The notes under the pieces are model-generated. The model saw only the letters and a list, made by a program, of their open reading frames with translations, was not told the origin of the DNA and did not search any database. Below, in pieces: positions 1-4,341 of a stretch of 5,026 nt of DNA (its first letter is position 1; each line of letters starts with the position of its first letter). The stretch is from an uncultured Butyricicoccus sp. Lineage in GTDB: Bacteria > Bacillota > Clostridia > Oscillospirales > Butyricicoccaceae. The stretch covers positions 1 through 5,026 of the forward strand of contig USLE01000131.1 of assembly GCA_900555465.1 (NCBI GenBank). Direction: 5' to 3'. A program made the translations under genes and the position numbers.

Positions 1-212
1 GCTTTAAGACCGACAACCAGCGCTTTTTCGAGTGGACGCTTGCGGAGATCTGCCAGTTCGGCTGGCTGCTCCAGAACATTTCGCTCGACCTGCACCATTC
101 GGACTTCGAGGGCAATGTGATGACCGAGTACGAGGAGAAGTTCTCCGCCGAGGGGGCGCGCATCTACCGGCTGGAGGCGAGACGGCGCCTGCCGGCGTTC
201 CTGCGGCCGTAA
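1..212 (+). CDS. trmB: tRNA (guanine-N7-)-methyltransferase, C-terminal part (5' end outside window)
   Basis: The reading frame enters at base 3 and gives 69 residues before the TAA at 210-212. It contains the closing signature of TrmB: FKTDN near the start, FFEWTL, a hydrophobic strand with SLDLHHSD, then the run [12 protein letters not shown] and IYRLEA. In the family, TrmB is a Rossmann-fold SAM-dependent methyltransferase that makes m7G46 in the variable loop of tRNA, and the Thr-Asp plus T-E-Y-E elements contribute to the tRNA/guanine site. The SAM-binding half lies before the window. The protein ends with a short basic tail ([11 protein letters not shown]), a little longer than the ending I remember for typical TrmB. 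There is no classic terminator with a T-run directly after the stop; hairpin array A begins about 30-50 bases downstream. Confidence 0.93.
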   Translation, partial: FKTDNQRFFEWTLAEICQFGWLLQNISLDLHHSDFEGNVMTEYEEKFSAEGARIYRLEARRRLPAFLRP

Positions 213-243
213 AAACAGTAGGCGGTGCATGTTGCTGTCAGTT

Positions 244-505
244 TGTCGAAAAAGTCTTTCGCGCCGCAGCGCGTATTTAATAGCCGCTCTGTGAGCGGCA
301 TCGCAAAATCGAGCTTTGCCCGATTTTGTGATACAAACCGATTAAAAGGGTGCGTTTTTCGCACCCTTTTGTATCGGAACTTCGATTGAAACTGTAGTTT
401 CAATCGAGAGTCTGTTCGAAAAACTATGTTTTTCGACAGGCTCAAGCGGCGGCGCTTGCCGCCGTTTTTCGCTTGCGCAATGCTAGGAGAGAGCTCAAAC
501 TGAGC
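244..505. repeat. Hairpin array A: about eight consecutive, different inverted repeats
   Basis: This gene-free interval between trmB and the NifX-like operon is almost completely occupied by short inverted repeats placed end to end. Arms read directly: 260-264/269-273 (loop cgca); 283-289/293-299 (7 bp, loop tgt); 300-313/319-332 (one mismatch, one G-T); 344-354/360-370 (11 bp, loop ttttt, flanked by CCGAT/ATCGG at 338-342/373-377); 382-392/397-407 (11 bp perfect, loop tgta); 412-424/428-439 (12 bp with one bulged T, loop tat); 447-453/458-464 (7 bp, loop gctt, then five T); 493-497/501-505 (5 bp). Several apices read A3-5C-loop-GT3-5. No ORF with coding character is visible in any frame. The look is that of REP/palindromic intergenic elements, but I cannot name a family. 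Whether it acts as DNA or as RNA (trmB 3' end stability or termination) cannot be told from the sequence. Confidence 0.8.
447..469 (+). terminator. Possible rho-independent terminator inside array A
   Basis: A perfect 7-bp GC-only stem (CGGCGGC/GCCGCCG) with the loop GCTT is followed directly by five T. It is the only hairpin of array A with a proper T-run on the plus strand. It would end trmB transcripts about 250 bases after the stop codon and shield the downstream operon. The T-run is short, so efficiency is uncertain. Confidence 0.5.
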
Positions 506-515
506 CCGAAAGTTA

Positions 516-543
516 TTGACATATGCCGAAAATGTGCTATCAT
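516..543 (+). promoter_or_regulatory. Sigma-A promoter of the NifX-like/DUF134 operon
   Basis: A perfect -35 box TTGACA (516-521) is followed after 16 bases by TATCAT (538-543), which carries an extended -10 TG at 535-536. Transcription would begin near 550, leaving a leader of about 45 nt before the ATG at 595. The motif CATATGCCG (520-528) overlaps the end of the -35 box and repeats half of the palindrome at 555-568, so the promoter is probably repressible. Confidence 0.8.
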
Positions 544-554
544 ATACTTAGTAA

Positions 555-568
555 CCGGCATATGCCGG
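555..568. promoter_or_regulatory. Palindromic operator candidate CCGGCATATGCCGG
   Basis: This is a perfect 14-bp palindrome centred on CATATG, just downstream of the predicted start of transcription. The half CATATGCCG occurs again at 520-528 over the -35 box, with centres 39 bp apart. The placement brackets the promoter, which suits repression or loop-type binding by a dimeric regulator. The DUF134 HTH protein, second gene of this operon, is the obvious candidate; that link is inferred from proximity. Confidence 0.65.
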
Positions 569-594
569 AAATAAAATACGGAGGCGTATTCCAG

Positions 595-999
595 ATGAAA
601 ATCGCAGTCACCTATGAGGACGGTCAGGTATTCCAGCATTTCGGCCACACCGCCCAGTTCAAAATATATGAGGCAAAGGACGGGAAAATCCTCTCGTCGC
701 AGGTCGTTGACACCAACGGCAGCGGGCACGGTGCGCTCGCAGGCTTCCTGGCCGCGCAGGGCGTGGATACCCTGATCTGCGGCGGCATCGGCGGCGGCGC
801 GCAGGCCGCGCTCGCAGAGGCGAACATCCGTCTGCTGGGCGGCGTGCAGGGCGGCGCGGACGAGGCGGTCGCGGCTTTCCTGTCCGGCTCGCTGGCATAT
901 AACCCGGATGTCAAGTGCAGCCATCATGCGCACCACGGCGAGGGGCACGACTGCGCATCCCACGGGGACCATGCCTGCGGCGGGCACTGCCACGGCTGA
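595..999 (+). CDS. NifX/NifB-C-type dinitrogenase Fe-Mo cofactor domain protein with His/Cys-rich tail
   Basis: The gene encodes 134 residues. Residues 1-107 match the NifB/NifX-type cofactor-binding fold (dinitrogenase iron-molybdenum cofactor family): an MKIAV start, VFQHFGHTAQF, the strand LICGGIGGGAQAAL, and GGVQGGADEAV. The last 27 residues hold nine His and four Cys in HH/HCH/CxxH-like spacing, a probable metal-binding extension. The family carries Fe-S or Fe-Mo precursors in nitrogen fixers, but many Clostridia have stand-alone versions of unknown role, and no nif gene is visible here. The start at 595 is chosen because GGAGG lies at 580-584, ten bases upstream; the in-frame ATG at 523 lies inside the promoter region and has no ribosome site. 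The DUF134 gene starts three bases after the stop. The protein is probably cytoplasmic, since no signal peptide is seen. Confidence 0.88.
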   Translation: MKIAVTYEDGQVFQHFGHTAQFKIYEAKDGKILSSQVVDTNGSGHGALAGFLAAQGVDTLICGGIGGGAQAALAEANIRLLGGVQGGADEAVAAFLSGSLAYNPDVKCSHHAHHGEGHDCASHGDHACGGHCHG

Positions 1000-1002
1000 C
1001 CC

Positions 1003-1371
1003 ATGCCCAGACCGAAAAAATGCCGCCGGGTCTGCGGCCTGCCGGCGTGGCGCGAGTTCGGCCCGCGCGGCATGGGATGCGCGGCGGAAACCGTCATCAT
1101 GGGGCTGGACGAATATGAGGCGGTCCGCCTGATCGACCTCGAAGGCATGCAGCAGGAGCAGGCGGCCGCGCAGATGGGCGTGGCGCGCACGACCGTGCAG
1201 GCGATGTACAACACCGCGCGCCGCAAGATGGCGGACTGTGTGGTGAACGGAAAAGCGCTGCGCATCCAGGGCGGGGACGTCGAGGTGTGCGAGCGGCGCG
1301 CGCACTGCCCGCGGCGCGGCGGGTGCTGCGCCCACACGGGCTGCGCAAAACAAAAACCGGAAGGCAAATAG
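1003..1371 (+). CDS. DUF134 (UPF0251) family HTH DNA-binding protein
   Basis: The gene encodes 122 residues. The N-terminus MPRPKKCRRVCGLP and FGPRGMGC are characteristic of UPF0251/DUF134. They are followed by a sigma-factor-like helix-turn-helix at about residues 35-78 (LDEYEAVRLIDLEGM, then AAAQMGVARTTVQAMYNTARRKMAD) and by VNGKALRIQGG. The C-terminus carries a cysteine cluster (C96, C102, C108, C109, C114), and C7, C11 and C26 lie near the N-terminus, so metal or Fe-S sensing is possible. The ATG follows the NifX-like stop by only three bases with no clear Shine-Dalgarno, suggesting translational coupling. The pairing with a NifX-like gene is common in Clostridia and other anaerobes. The regulator probably controls its own operon through the CATATG palindrome. 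The last codons and the stop lie inside the terminator stem. Confidence 0.88.
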   Translation: MPRPKKCRRVCGLPAWREFGPRGMGCAAETVIMGLDEYEAVRLIDLEGMQQEQAAAQMGVARTTVQAMYNTARRKMADCVVNGKALRIQGGDVEVCERRAHCPRRGGCCAHTGCAKQKPEGK

Positions 1372-1387
1372 GCCTTCCGGTTTTTTT
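1352..1387. terminator. Bidirectional rho-independent terminator between convergent genes
   Basis: A 14-bp perfect stem (1352-1365 with 1372-1385, core AACCGGAAGGC/GCCTTCCGGTT, loop AAATAG) has a seven-T run at 1381-1387 on the plus strand and a five-T run on the minus strand. It ends the DUF134 operon, whose TAG stop at 1369-1371 forms part of the loop, and also the convergent PRTase-like gene, which stops ten bases away. Confidence 0.93.
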
Positions 1388-1395
1388 GATGCTGC

Positions 1396-2034
1396 TTACA
1401 GCTTGGTATAGCCGCGCGGGGTGACGATTGCGTCCAGCGGCGTGCCGGCGCGGCACGCGGGGCAGTCCTTGCCGCGCACGAAATTCTGGTAATGCGGGAA
1501 ATCCGCGCCCGAGAACAGGCTGACGACCGGCTTGCCGTCCAGCTCGGAGATGTTGGAAAACAGCGCCGAGTAGCCCGCGATGCGGCCGCCGTAATACTCG
1601 ACGCACTCGCGCGTCTGTGAGAGGGTCTGGCCGGTCGAGGCGGTGTTGACCAGCACGAGCACGTTGCGGTGTTCGATCATGTGGCGCAGGTTGTCGGCAA
1701 ACATGAACTGGCCGTTGACATTGCTGTCCGGCTCGACCAGATAGATATCCTTGCCGGTATTCATGCCGTTCAGGCCGCCGTTGGCCAGCTCGCGCGCAAT
1801 ATACGCGCCGATGTATTCCGTGCCTTCCATACACATGATCGTATCTATGCTGGTCATGGAAAAGTGGAACGCAATGCTCTGCGCCGCTTCGCGTGCCATC
1901 GACATATTGTGCTTGATCTCGGACATATCAACGTAATAATTGATATGCGAATGATTGGTTGCAAAGTGGCCGGGTATCGCATCGGCGAAAAGCCGCTTGT
2001 TCGCACGGGAAATGATTCGGATCGGCTGCTGCAT
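1396..2034 (-). CDS. Orotate phosphoribosyltransferase-like (type I PRTase fold) protein
   Basis: The gene encodes 212 residues. The layout is that of a PRTase-fold protein: an N-terminal hood with PGHFATNHSHINYYVD (21-36), a CMEGTEYIGAYIARELA segment (68-84) at the position of the pyrophosphate-side loop, and the PRPP-binding loop VLVLVNTASTGQTL (125-138). It closes with CPAC (191-194) and a DAIVTPRGYTKL tail. In catalytic PRTases the PRPP motif normally carries two acidic residues before the TG; here V129-N130 stand there. I recall a clostridial group annotated as PRTase with a similarly non-acidic loop, so this may be a family trait. The start at 2034 is supported by AAAGGTGG seven bases upstream and a promoter just before it; longer in-frame extensions run back through the promoter and the rplT terminator. 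Substrate and activity are unknown; single-gene transcript. Confidence 0.8.
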   Translation of the reverse strand: MQQPIRIISRANKRLFADAIPGHFATNHSHINYYVDMSEIKHNMSMAREAAQSIAFHFSMTSIDTIMCMEGTEYIGAYIARELANGGLNGMNTGKDIYLVEPDSNVNGQFMFADNLRHMIEHRNVLVLVNTASTGQTLSQTRECVEYYGGRIAGYSALFSNISELDGKPVVSLFSGADFPHYQNFVRGKDCPACRAGTPLDAIVTPRGYTKL

Positions 2035-2067
2035 GGGAAAACCACCTTTCATACATTTGCTGCCTTT

Positions 2068-2076
2068 ATTATAGCA
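2068..2076 (-). promoter_or_regulatory. Extended -10 promoter of the PRTase-like gene
   Basis: On the minus strand a perfect TATAAT (2073-2068) is preceded by TGC (2076-2074), an extended -10. No good -35 is seen at the usual distance (TTCCCT-like), which extended -10 promoters tolerate. The start of transcription would be near 2061, giving a leader of about 27 nt with the AAAGGTGG ribosome site. Confidence 0.75.
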
Positions 2077-2097
2077 CAGTTTTCCGGGGGAGGGAAC

Positions 2098-2137
2098 AAA
2101 AAAAGGAAGCCTGTCCGGTTTGACCGGACGGGCTTCC
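2098..2137 (-). terminator. Rho-independent terminator of the infC-rpmI-rplT operon
   Basis: The arms 2105-2119 and 2123-2137 pair (GGAAGCC with GGCTTCC, GTCCGGT with ACCGGAC, one mismatch between them, loop of three), followed on the minus strand by seven T (plus-strand A at 2098-2104). It lies about 30 bases after the rplT stop and separates the operon from the PRTase-like promoter. Confidence 0.93.
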
Positions 2138-2165
2138 CTTGATTGGTCGTGACCCGGTGCGCGGA

Positions 2166-2519
2166 TCAGAGCGCAGCCTTGGCCTTCTCCGCCAGAGCGG
2201 CGAAAGCAGCCTTGTCGTTGACAGCCAGGTCGGCGAGCATCTTGCGGTTGAGGTCGATGCCAGCTTTCTTCAGGCCGTTCATGAAGCGGCTGTAGTTCAT
2301 GTCGCAGGACTTTGCAGCAGCCGAAATACGGGTGATCCACAGGCGGCGGAAGTCGCGCTTCTTGTGCTTGCGGCCGATATACGCGTACTTCAGGCTCTTC
2401 ATGACCGCCTGGTTGGCTACGCGGTAGTGGGTAGACTTGGCACCCCAGTAGCCCTTGGCACGCTTGAGGATCTTCTTTCTTCTTTTGCGCGTCATCATTG
2501 CGCCCTTAACTCTTGCCAT
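2166..2519 (-). CDS. rplT: 50S ribosomal protein L20 (bL20)
   Basis: The gene encodes 117 residues, the usual length. The basic N-terminal arm ([24 protein letters not shown]) and the conserved [29 protein letters not shown] and RISAAAK segments identify bL20. The protein binds 23S rRNA early in large-subunit assembly, and in Firmicutes it represses its own operon through the infC leader. GGAGG at 2533-2529 lies nine bases before the ATG. It is the last gene of the operon, 36 bases after rpmI. Confidence 0.98.
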   Translation of the reverse strand: MARVKGAMMTRKRRKKILKRAKGYWGAKSTHYRVANQAVMKSLKYAYIGRKHKKRDFRRLWITRISAAAKSCDMNYSRFMNGLKKAGIDLNRKMLADLAVNDKAAFAALAEKAKAAL

Positions 2520-2555
2520 TTGTAATTGCCTCCTATATGAAAGATAATGTTCTGA

Positions 2556-2759
2556 TTACTTGTACGGCAGCAGACGCTTGAGCTGCGCTACGTTGGTGGA
2601 ATCCGCGAAGCCTTCCTTGCGGAGGTGGCGCTTCAGCTTGGTCGTCTTGCCGTGGCCGTTGAGCAGGTGACGCTTGCCGACGTGGCCGCGCTTGAACTTG
2701 CCGTTCTTGGTTACGGAGAATCTCTTCTTTGCACCGCTGTGCGTTTTGATCTTAGGCAT
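2556..2759 (-). CDS. rpmI: 50S ribosomal protein L35 (bL35)
   Basis: The gene encodes 67 residues with the bL35 hallmark MPKIKTHSGAKKRFSVT, a basic middle (GHVGKRHLLNGHGKTTKLKRHLR) and the terminal LKRLLPYK. It is a small structural protein of the large ribosomal subunit. GAGGAG at 2773-2768 precedes the ATG by eight bases. It is the middle gene of the operon, 45 bases after infC, with no internal promoter or terminator obvious in the gap. Confidence 0.98.
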   Translation of the reverse strand: MPKIKTHSGAKKRFSVTKNGKFKRGHVGKRHLLNGHGKTTKLKRHLRKEGFADSTNVAQLKRLLPYK

Positions 2760-2804
2760 TAGGTTTGCTCCTCTCTGAATTTGCGCAAAAACCGCGCTTT
2801 TGGT

Positions 2805-3323
2805 TTACTTGTCCTTGGCGGGCGCCAGAAACATGAGCATCTGGCGGCCTTCGAGCTTGGGCTGCTTTTCCACCGTGCTGCAATCCGCGCACAGCTCCGC
2901 GAAGCGATGGAGCAGATCCTGACCGAGCGACGCATGCGTGACCTCACGGCCGCGGAAGCGGACCGAAACCTTGACCTTGTCGCCGTCCTTGAGGAAGCGG
3001 CAGGCGTTCTTCACCTTGGTGTTCAGGTCGCCGACGTCGATGTTGGGGGTCAGGCGAATCTCTTTGATCTCCACGATGCGCTGGTTCTTGCGCGCTTCCT
3101 TTTCGCGCTTGGCCTGCTCAAAACGGAATTTACCGTAGTCCATGATTTTGCAGACAGGCGGCTTGGCCTGCGGGGCGATTTTGACCAGATCCATGCCCTT
3201 TTCCACAGCGGCCTCCTGCGCCTTCTGGATGGGCACGATGCCGAGCTGCTCGCCGTCGTCGTTGATCAGACGGACTTCCTTATCGCGGATCTCTTCATTG
3301 ATTTGATGTTCCATGCTGCTGAT
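2805..3323 (-). CDS. infC: Translation initiation factor IF-3, probable AUC start
   Basis: The gene encodes 172 residues from the ATC at 3323-3321, or 169 from the ATG at 3314. The N-domain has QINEEIRDKEVRLI, LGIVPIQKA and KPPVCKIMDYGKFRFEQAKREKEARKNQ; the C-domain has EIRLTPNIDVGDLNTK, KVKVSVRFRGRE and MLMFLAP. IF-3 binds the 30S subunit, checks the start codon and initiator tRNA, and prevents early 50S joining. I prefer ATC because the Shine-Dalgarno GGAGGTG (3337-3331) lies nine bases from it but 18 from the ATG, and because translation from it (ISSMEHQINEEIR) parallels the ISKDFIINEQIR opening I recall for the Bacillus protein. AUU starts are known for infC of E. coli and B. stearothermophilus and allow autocontrol by IF-3. 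It is the first gene of the operon. Confidence 0.95.
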   Translation of the reverse strand: MSSMEHQINEEIRDKEVRLINDDGEQLGIVPIQKAQEAAVEKGMDLVKIAPQAKPPVCKIMDYGKFRFEQAKREKEARKNQRIVEIKEIRLTPNIDVGDLNTKVKNACRFLKDGDKVKVSVRFRGREVTHASLGQDLLHRFAELCADCSTVEKQPKLEGRQMLMFLAPAKDK

Positions 3324-3358
3324 TGGTAAGCACCTCCAAACGATTAACAGGTTCAGAC

Positions 3359-3490
3359 AAAAAGAAAAAGGACCGGCTCAAAGCGGCAGTCCTCCAAACA
3401 TAAACGCAAAACCGCACAAGACGGCTTTGGATTTATTGACCCGTTTGCTCAGTCGCTGCGGGTGAGGACGATGCCTTCTTCTTTGTTTCC
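3359..3490 (-). promoter_or_regulatory. infC leader with transcription attenuator (L20-leader type)
   Basis: About 165 nt separate the promoter from infC. A terminator hairpin (GGACTG 3392-3387 with CGGTCC 3375-3370, inner GC pairs) is followed by TTTTTCTTTTT (3369-3359) and ends about 35 bases before the IF-3 start. Its 5' arm can instead pair through GAGGAC (3394-3389) with GTCCTC (3469-3464). That alternative closes a junction holding two local stems, ACCCG/CGGGT (3463-3459 with 3443-3439) and AAAGCCG/CGGTTTT (3428-3422 with 3414-3408). The two states exclude each other. In Bacillus, ribosomal protein L20 binds this operon's leader and drives premature termination; the same logic is inferred here from position and fold. 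Confidence 0.75.
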
Positions 3491-3496
3491 TGAACC

Positions 3497-3525
3497 ACTA
3501 TATCAGAAACCCATGCAAAAGTCAA
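3497..3525 (-). promoter_or_regulatory. Sigma-A promoter of infC-rpmI-rplT
   Basis: On the minus strand TTGACT (3525-3520) is followed after exactly 17 bases by TATAGT (3502-3497). Transcription would start near 3490. It stands back to back with the DUF1292 promoter about 85 bases away. Confidence 0.87.
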
Positions 3526-3608
3526 GGCTTTATTTCGGTGATTTTAGCTGGTATGATAATTCGCATGGACGGCATACTATGACAGTGCGCAGTCCCTCAT
3601 AATTGGGC

Positions 3609-3637
3609 TTTACAAACCGGACGCGATTTGTTATGCT
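3609..3637 (+). promoter_or_regulatory. Sigma-A promoter of the DUF1292 gene
   Basis: TTTACA (3609-3614) and TATGCT (3632-3637) are 17 bases apart, with an extended -10 TG at 3629-3630. The predicted start near 3644 gives a leader of about 55 nt. Confidence 0.75.
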
Positions 3638-3641
3638 TAAA

Positions 3642-3661
3642 GCGGGGAGAGAATTCCCCGC
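3642..3661 (+). promoter_or_regulatory. Hairpin at the 5' end of the DUF1292 mRNA
   Basis: A perfect 7-bp inverted repeat GCGGGGA/TCCCCGC (3642-3648 and 3655-3661) with a six-base loop lies at or next to the predicted transcription start, 20 bases before the ribosome binding site. A 5' terminal stem of this kind often protects mRNA; that role is inferred here. Confidence 0.5.
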
Positions 3662-3698
3662 ATCTTGCACCAAGGAAAATGAAGGAGGTGCCGGCGCT

Positions 3699-3974
3699 GT
3701 GAGCGAGGAATACGGCAACGATTTTGTAACGCTGATCGACGAGGACGGCAACGAAGTCGAGTTTGAGCACATCGACACCGTGGAATATGAAGGTACGACC
3801 TATCTGGCGTTTATCCCGGCGGAGCTTTCGCTCGAGGAGGATGCAGAGGTCGTCATCATGCAGATCGTCGAGGAAGACGGCGAAGAGATGCTGGAAGCGG
3901 TCGAGGACGACGAGATCGCAGACGCAGTGTTCAACATCGTCATGGAGCGCGCCGAGGCCGAGGAGGACGAATAA
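3699..3974 (+). CDS. DUF1292 domain-containing protein
   Basis: The gene encodes 91 strongly acidic residues starting at GTG (3699). The segments FVTLIDEDGNEVEFEHIDTVEYEGTTYLAF and VVIMQIVEEDGEEMLEAVEDDEI, with the closing acidic helix, match DUF1292 (YrzB-like) proteins of Firmicutes. Their function is not known; the gene often sits beside ruvX/yqgF and a Fur-type regulator gene, but here it stands alone. The GTG start is chosen for the perfect AAGGAGG at 3682-3688, ten bases upstream; the in-frame ATG at 3633 lies within the -10 box and cannot be used from this promoter. No signal peptide or membrane segment is visible. There is no classic terminator after the stop; hairpin array B starts about 30 bases later. 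Confidence 0.9.
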   Translation: MSEEYGNDFVTLIDEDGNEVEFEHIDTVEYEGTTYLAFIPAELSLEEDAEVVIMQIVEEDGEEMLEAVEDDEIADAVFNIVMERAEAEEDE

Positions 3975-4002
3975 CCCCTCCCGTGCAGCGTGCGCCTGAA
4001 AC

Positions 4003-4151
4003 GGGAAACGCGGTTTCCCCGAAAACGCGCATCGCGTGCGTTTTCATACAAGCAGAGCAAAAAGTTTTCGTAAAGGAACTTTTTGCCGGGACAGGATTGA
4101 CCCGCGCGGCAGCGCGGTGAACCCTACGCATCCAAAACGCGGTTTTGGATG
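4003..4151. repeat. Hairpin array B: five consecutive inverted repeats
   Basis: Five inverted repeats run nearly end to end between the DUF1292 gene and the 6S RNA candidate: 4003-4009/4013-4019 (7 bp, loop gcg); 4021-4030/4036-4045 (10 bp with one G-T); 4057-4066/4077-4086 (10 bp perfect, 10-base loop); 4102-4107/4112-4117 (6 bp, loop ggca); 4129-4138/4142-4151 (10 bp perfect, loop gcg). None has the T-run of a terminator. The motif at 4103-4116 differs by one base in fourteen from 260-273 in array A, and AAAAAGT-TTTCG-like sequence precedes it in both places. The AAAC-loop-GTTT apex also recurs. Both arrays therefore look like members of one modular intergenic repeat family. Confidence 0.78.
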
Positions 4152-4155
4152 AACG

Positions 4156-4341
4156 GATCCCTGCCCTGTGCGACAGCAGCCTTTTTTTAACCCACATTTT
4201 TAGTACGGGATTTCGGAAAGTTTTGGCATCGAGCAGCAGGCCTCCCGGGTATACACGGACGTTGGAAGCGCAGACATGCCAAACAGAAAACCCACCTGCC
4301 GAGTCGTGCAGGTTACTAATTGGGCTGCATCGGCAGGGCGG
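4156..4341 (+). ncRNA. ssrS: Probable 6S RNA
   Basis: The interval has no credible ORF but folds by eye into a long interrupted rod of about 185 nt. From outside inward: closing stem CCCTGCC/GGCAGGG (4159-4165 with 4332-4338); GCAGCC/GGCTGC (4176-4181 with 4323-4328); an AT-rich open centre; TTAGTA/TACTAA (4200-4205 with 4314-4319); GGGATTT/AAAACCC (4207-4213 with 4287-4293, one mismatch); TTGGCAT/ATGCCAA (4223-4229 with 4276-4282); and an apical part. On the 3' side a small hairpin ACCTGC/GCAGGT (4294-4299 with 4308-4313) stacks exactly between two rod stems. Closing stem, central bubble with a 3'-side hairpin and apical rod is the 6S design, which mimics an open promoter and binds the sigma-A RNA polymerase holoenzyme. 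A terminator follows. I see no convincing promoter immediately upstream, so exact ends are uncertain. Confidence 0.72.

Noticed and set aside
164..445. Minus-strand ORF of 93 codons across array A
   Set aside because: It is an accidental open frame through palindromic DNA with no start signals.
244..505. CRISPR array
   Set aside because: The hairpins differ from each other in sequence, length and spacing; there are no identical repeats separated by unique spacers of even length.
523..594. N-terminal extension of the NifX-like ORF from the ATG at 523
   Set aside because: This ATG overlaps the promoter spacer and operator half-site and has no ribosome site, whereas the ATG at 595 has GGAGG at the correct distance and begins the conserved MKIAV.
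442..1353. Minus-strand ORF of 303 codons opposite the NifX-like/DUF134 genes
   Set aside because: Long antisense frames are common opposite GC-rich genes; the plus-strand proteins are recognisable families with a promoter and ribosome site.
2035..2340. 102-residue N-terminal extension of the PRTase-like ORF
   Set aside because: It runs antisense-frame through the rplT coding region, the rplT terminator and the PRTase promoter; it is an open frame without coding character.
4097..4130. TTGACC...TACGCA as the 6S promoter
   Set aside because: The spacer is 22 bases and the -10 is poor, so it is not supported as a promoter.
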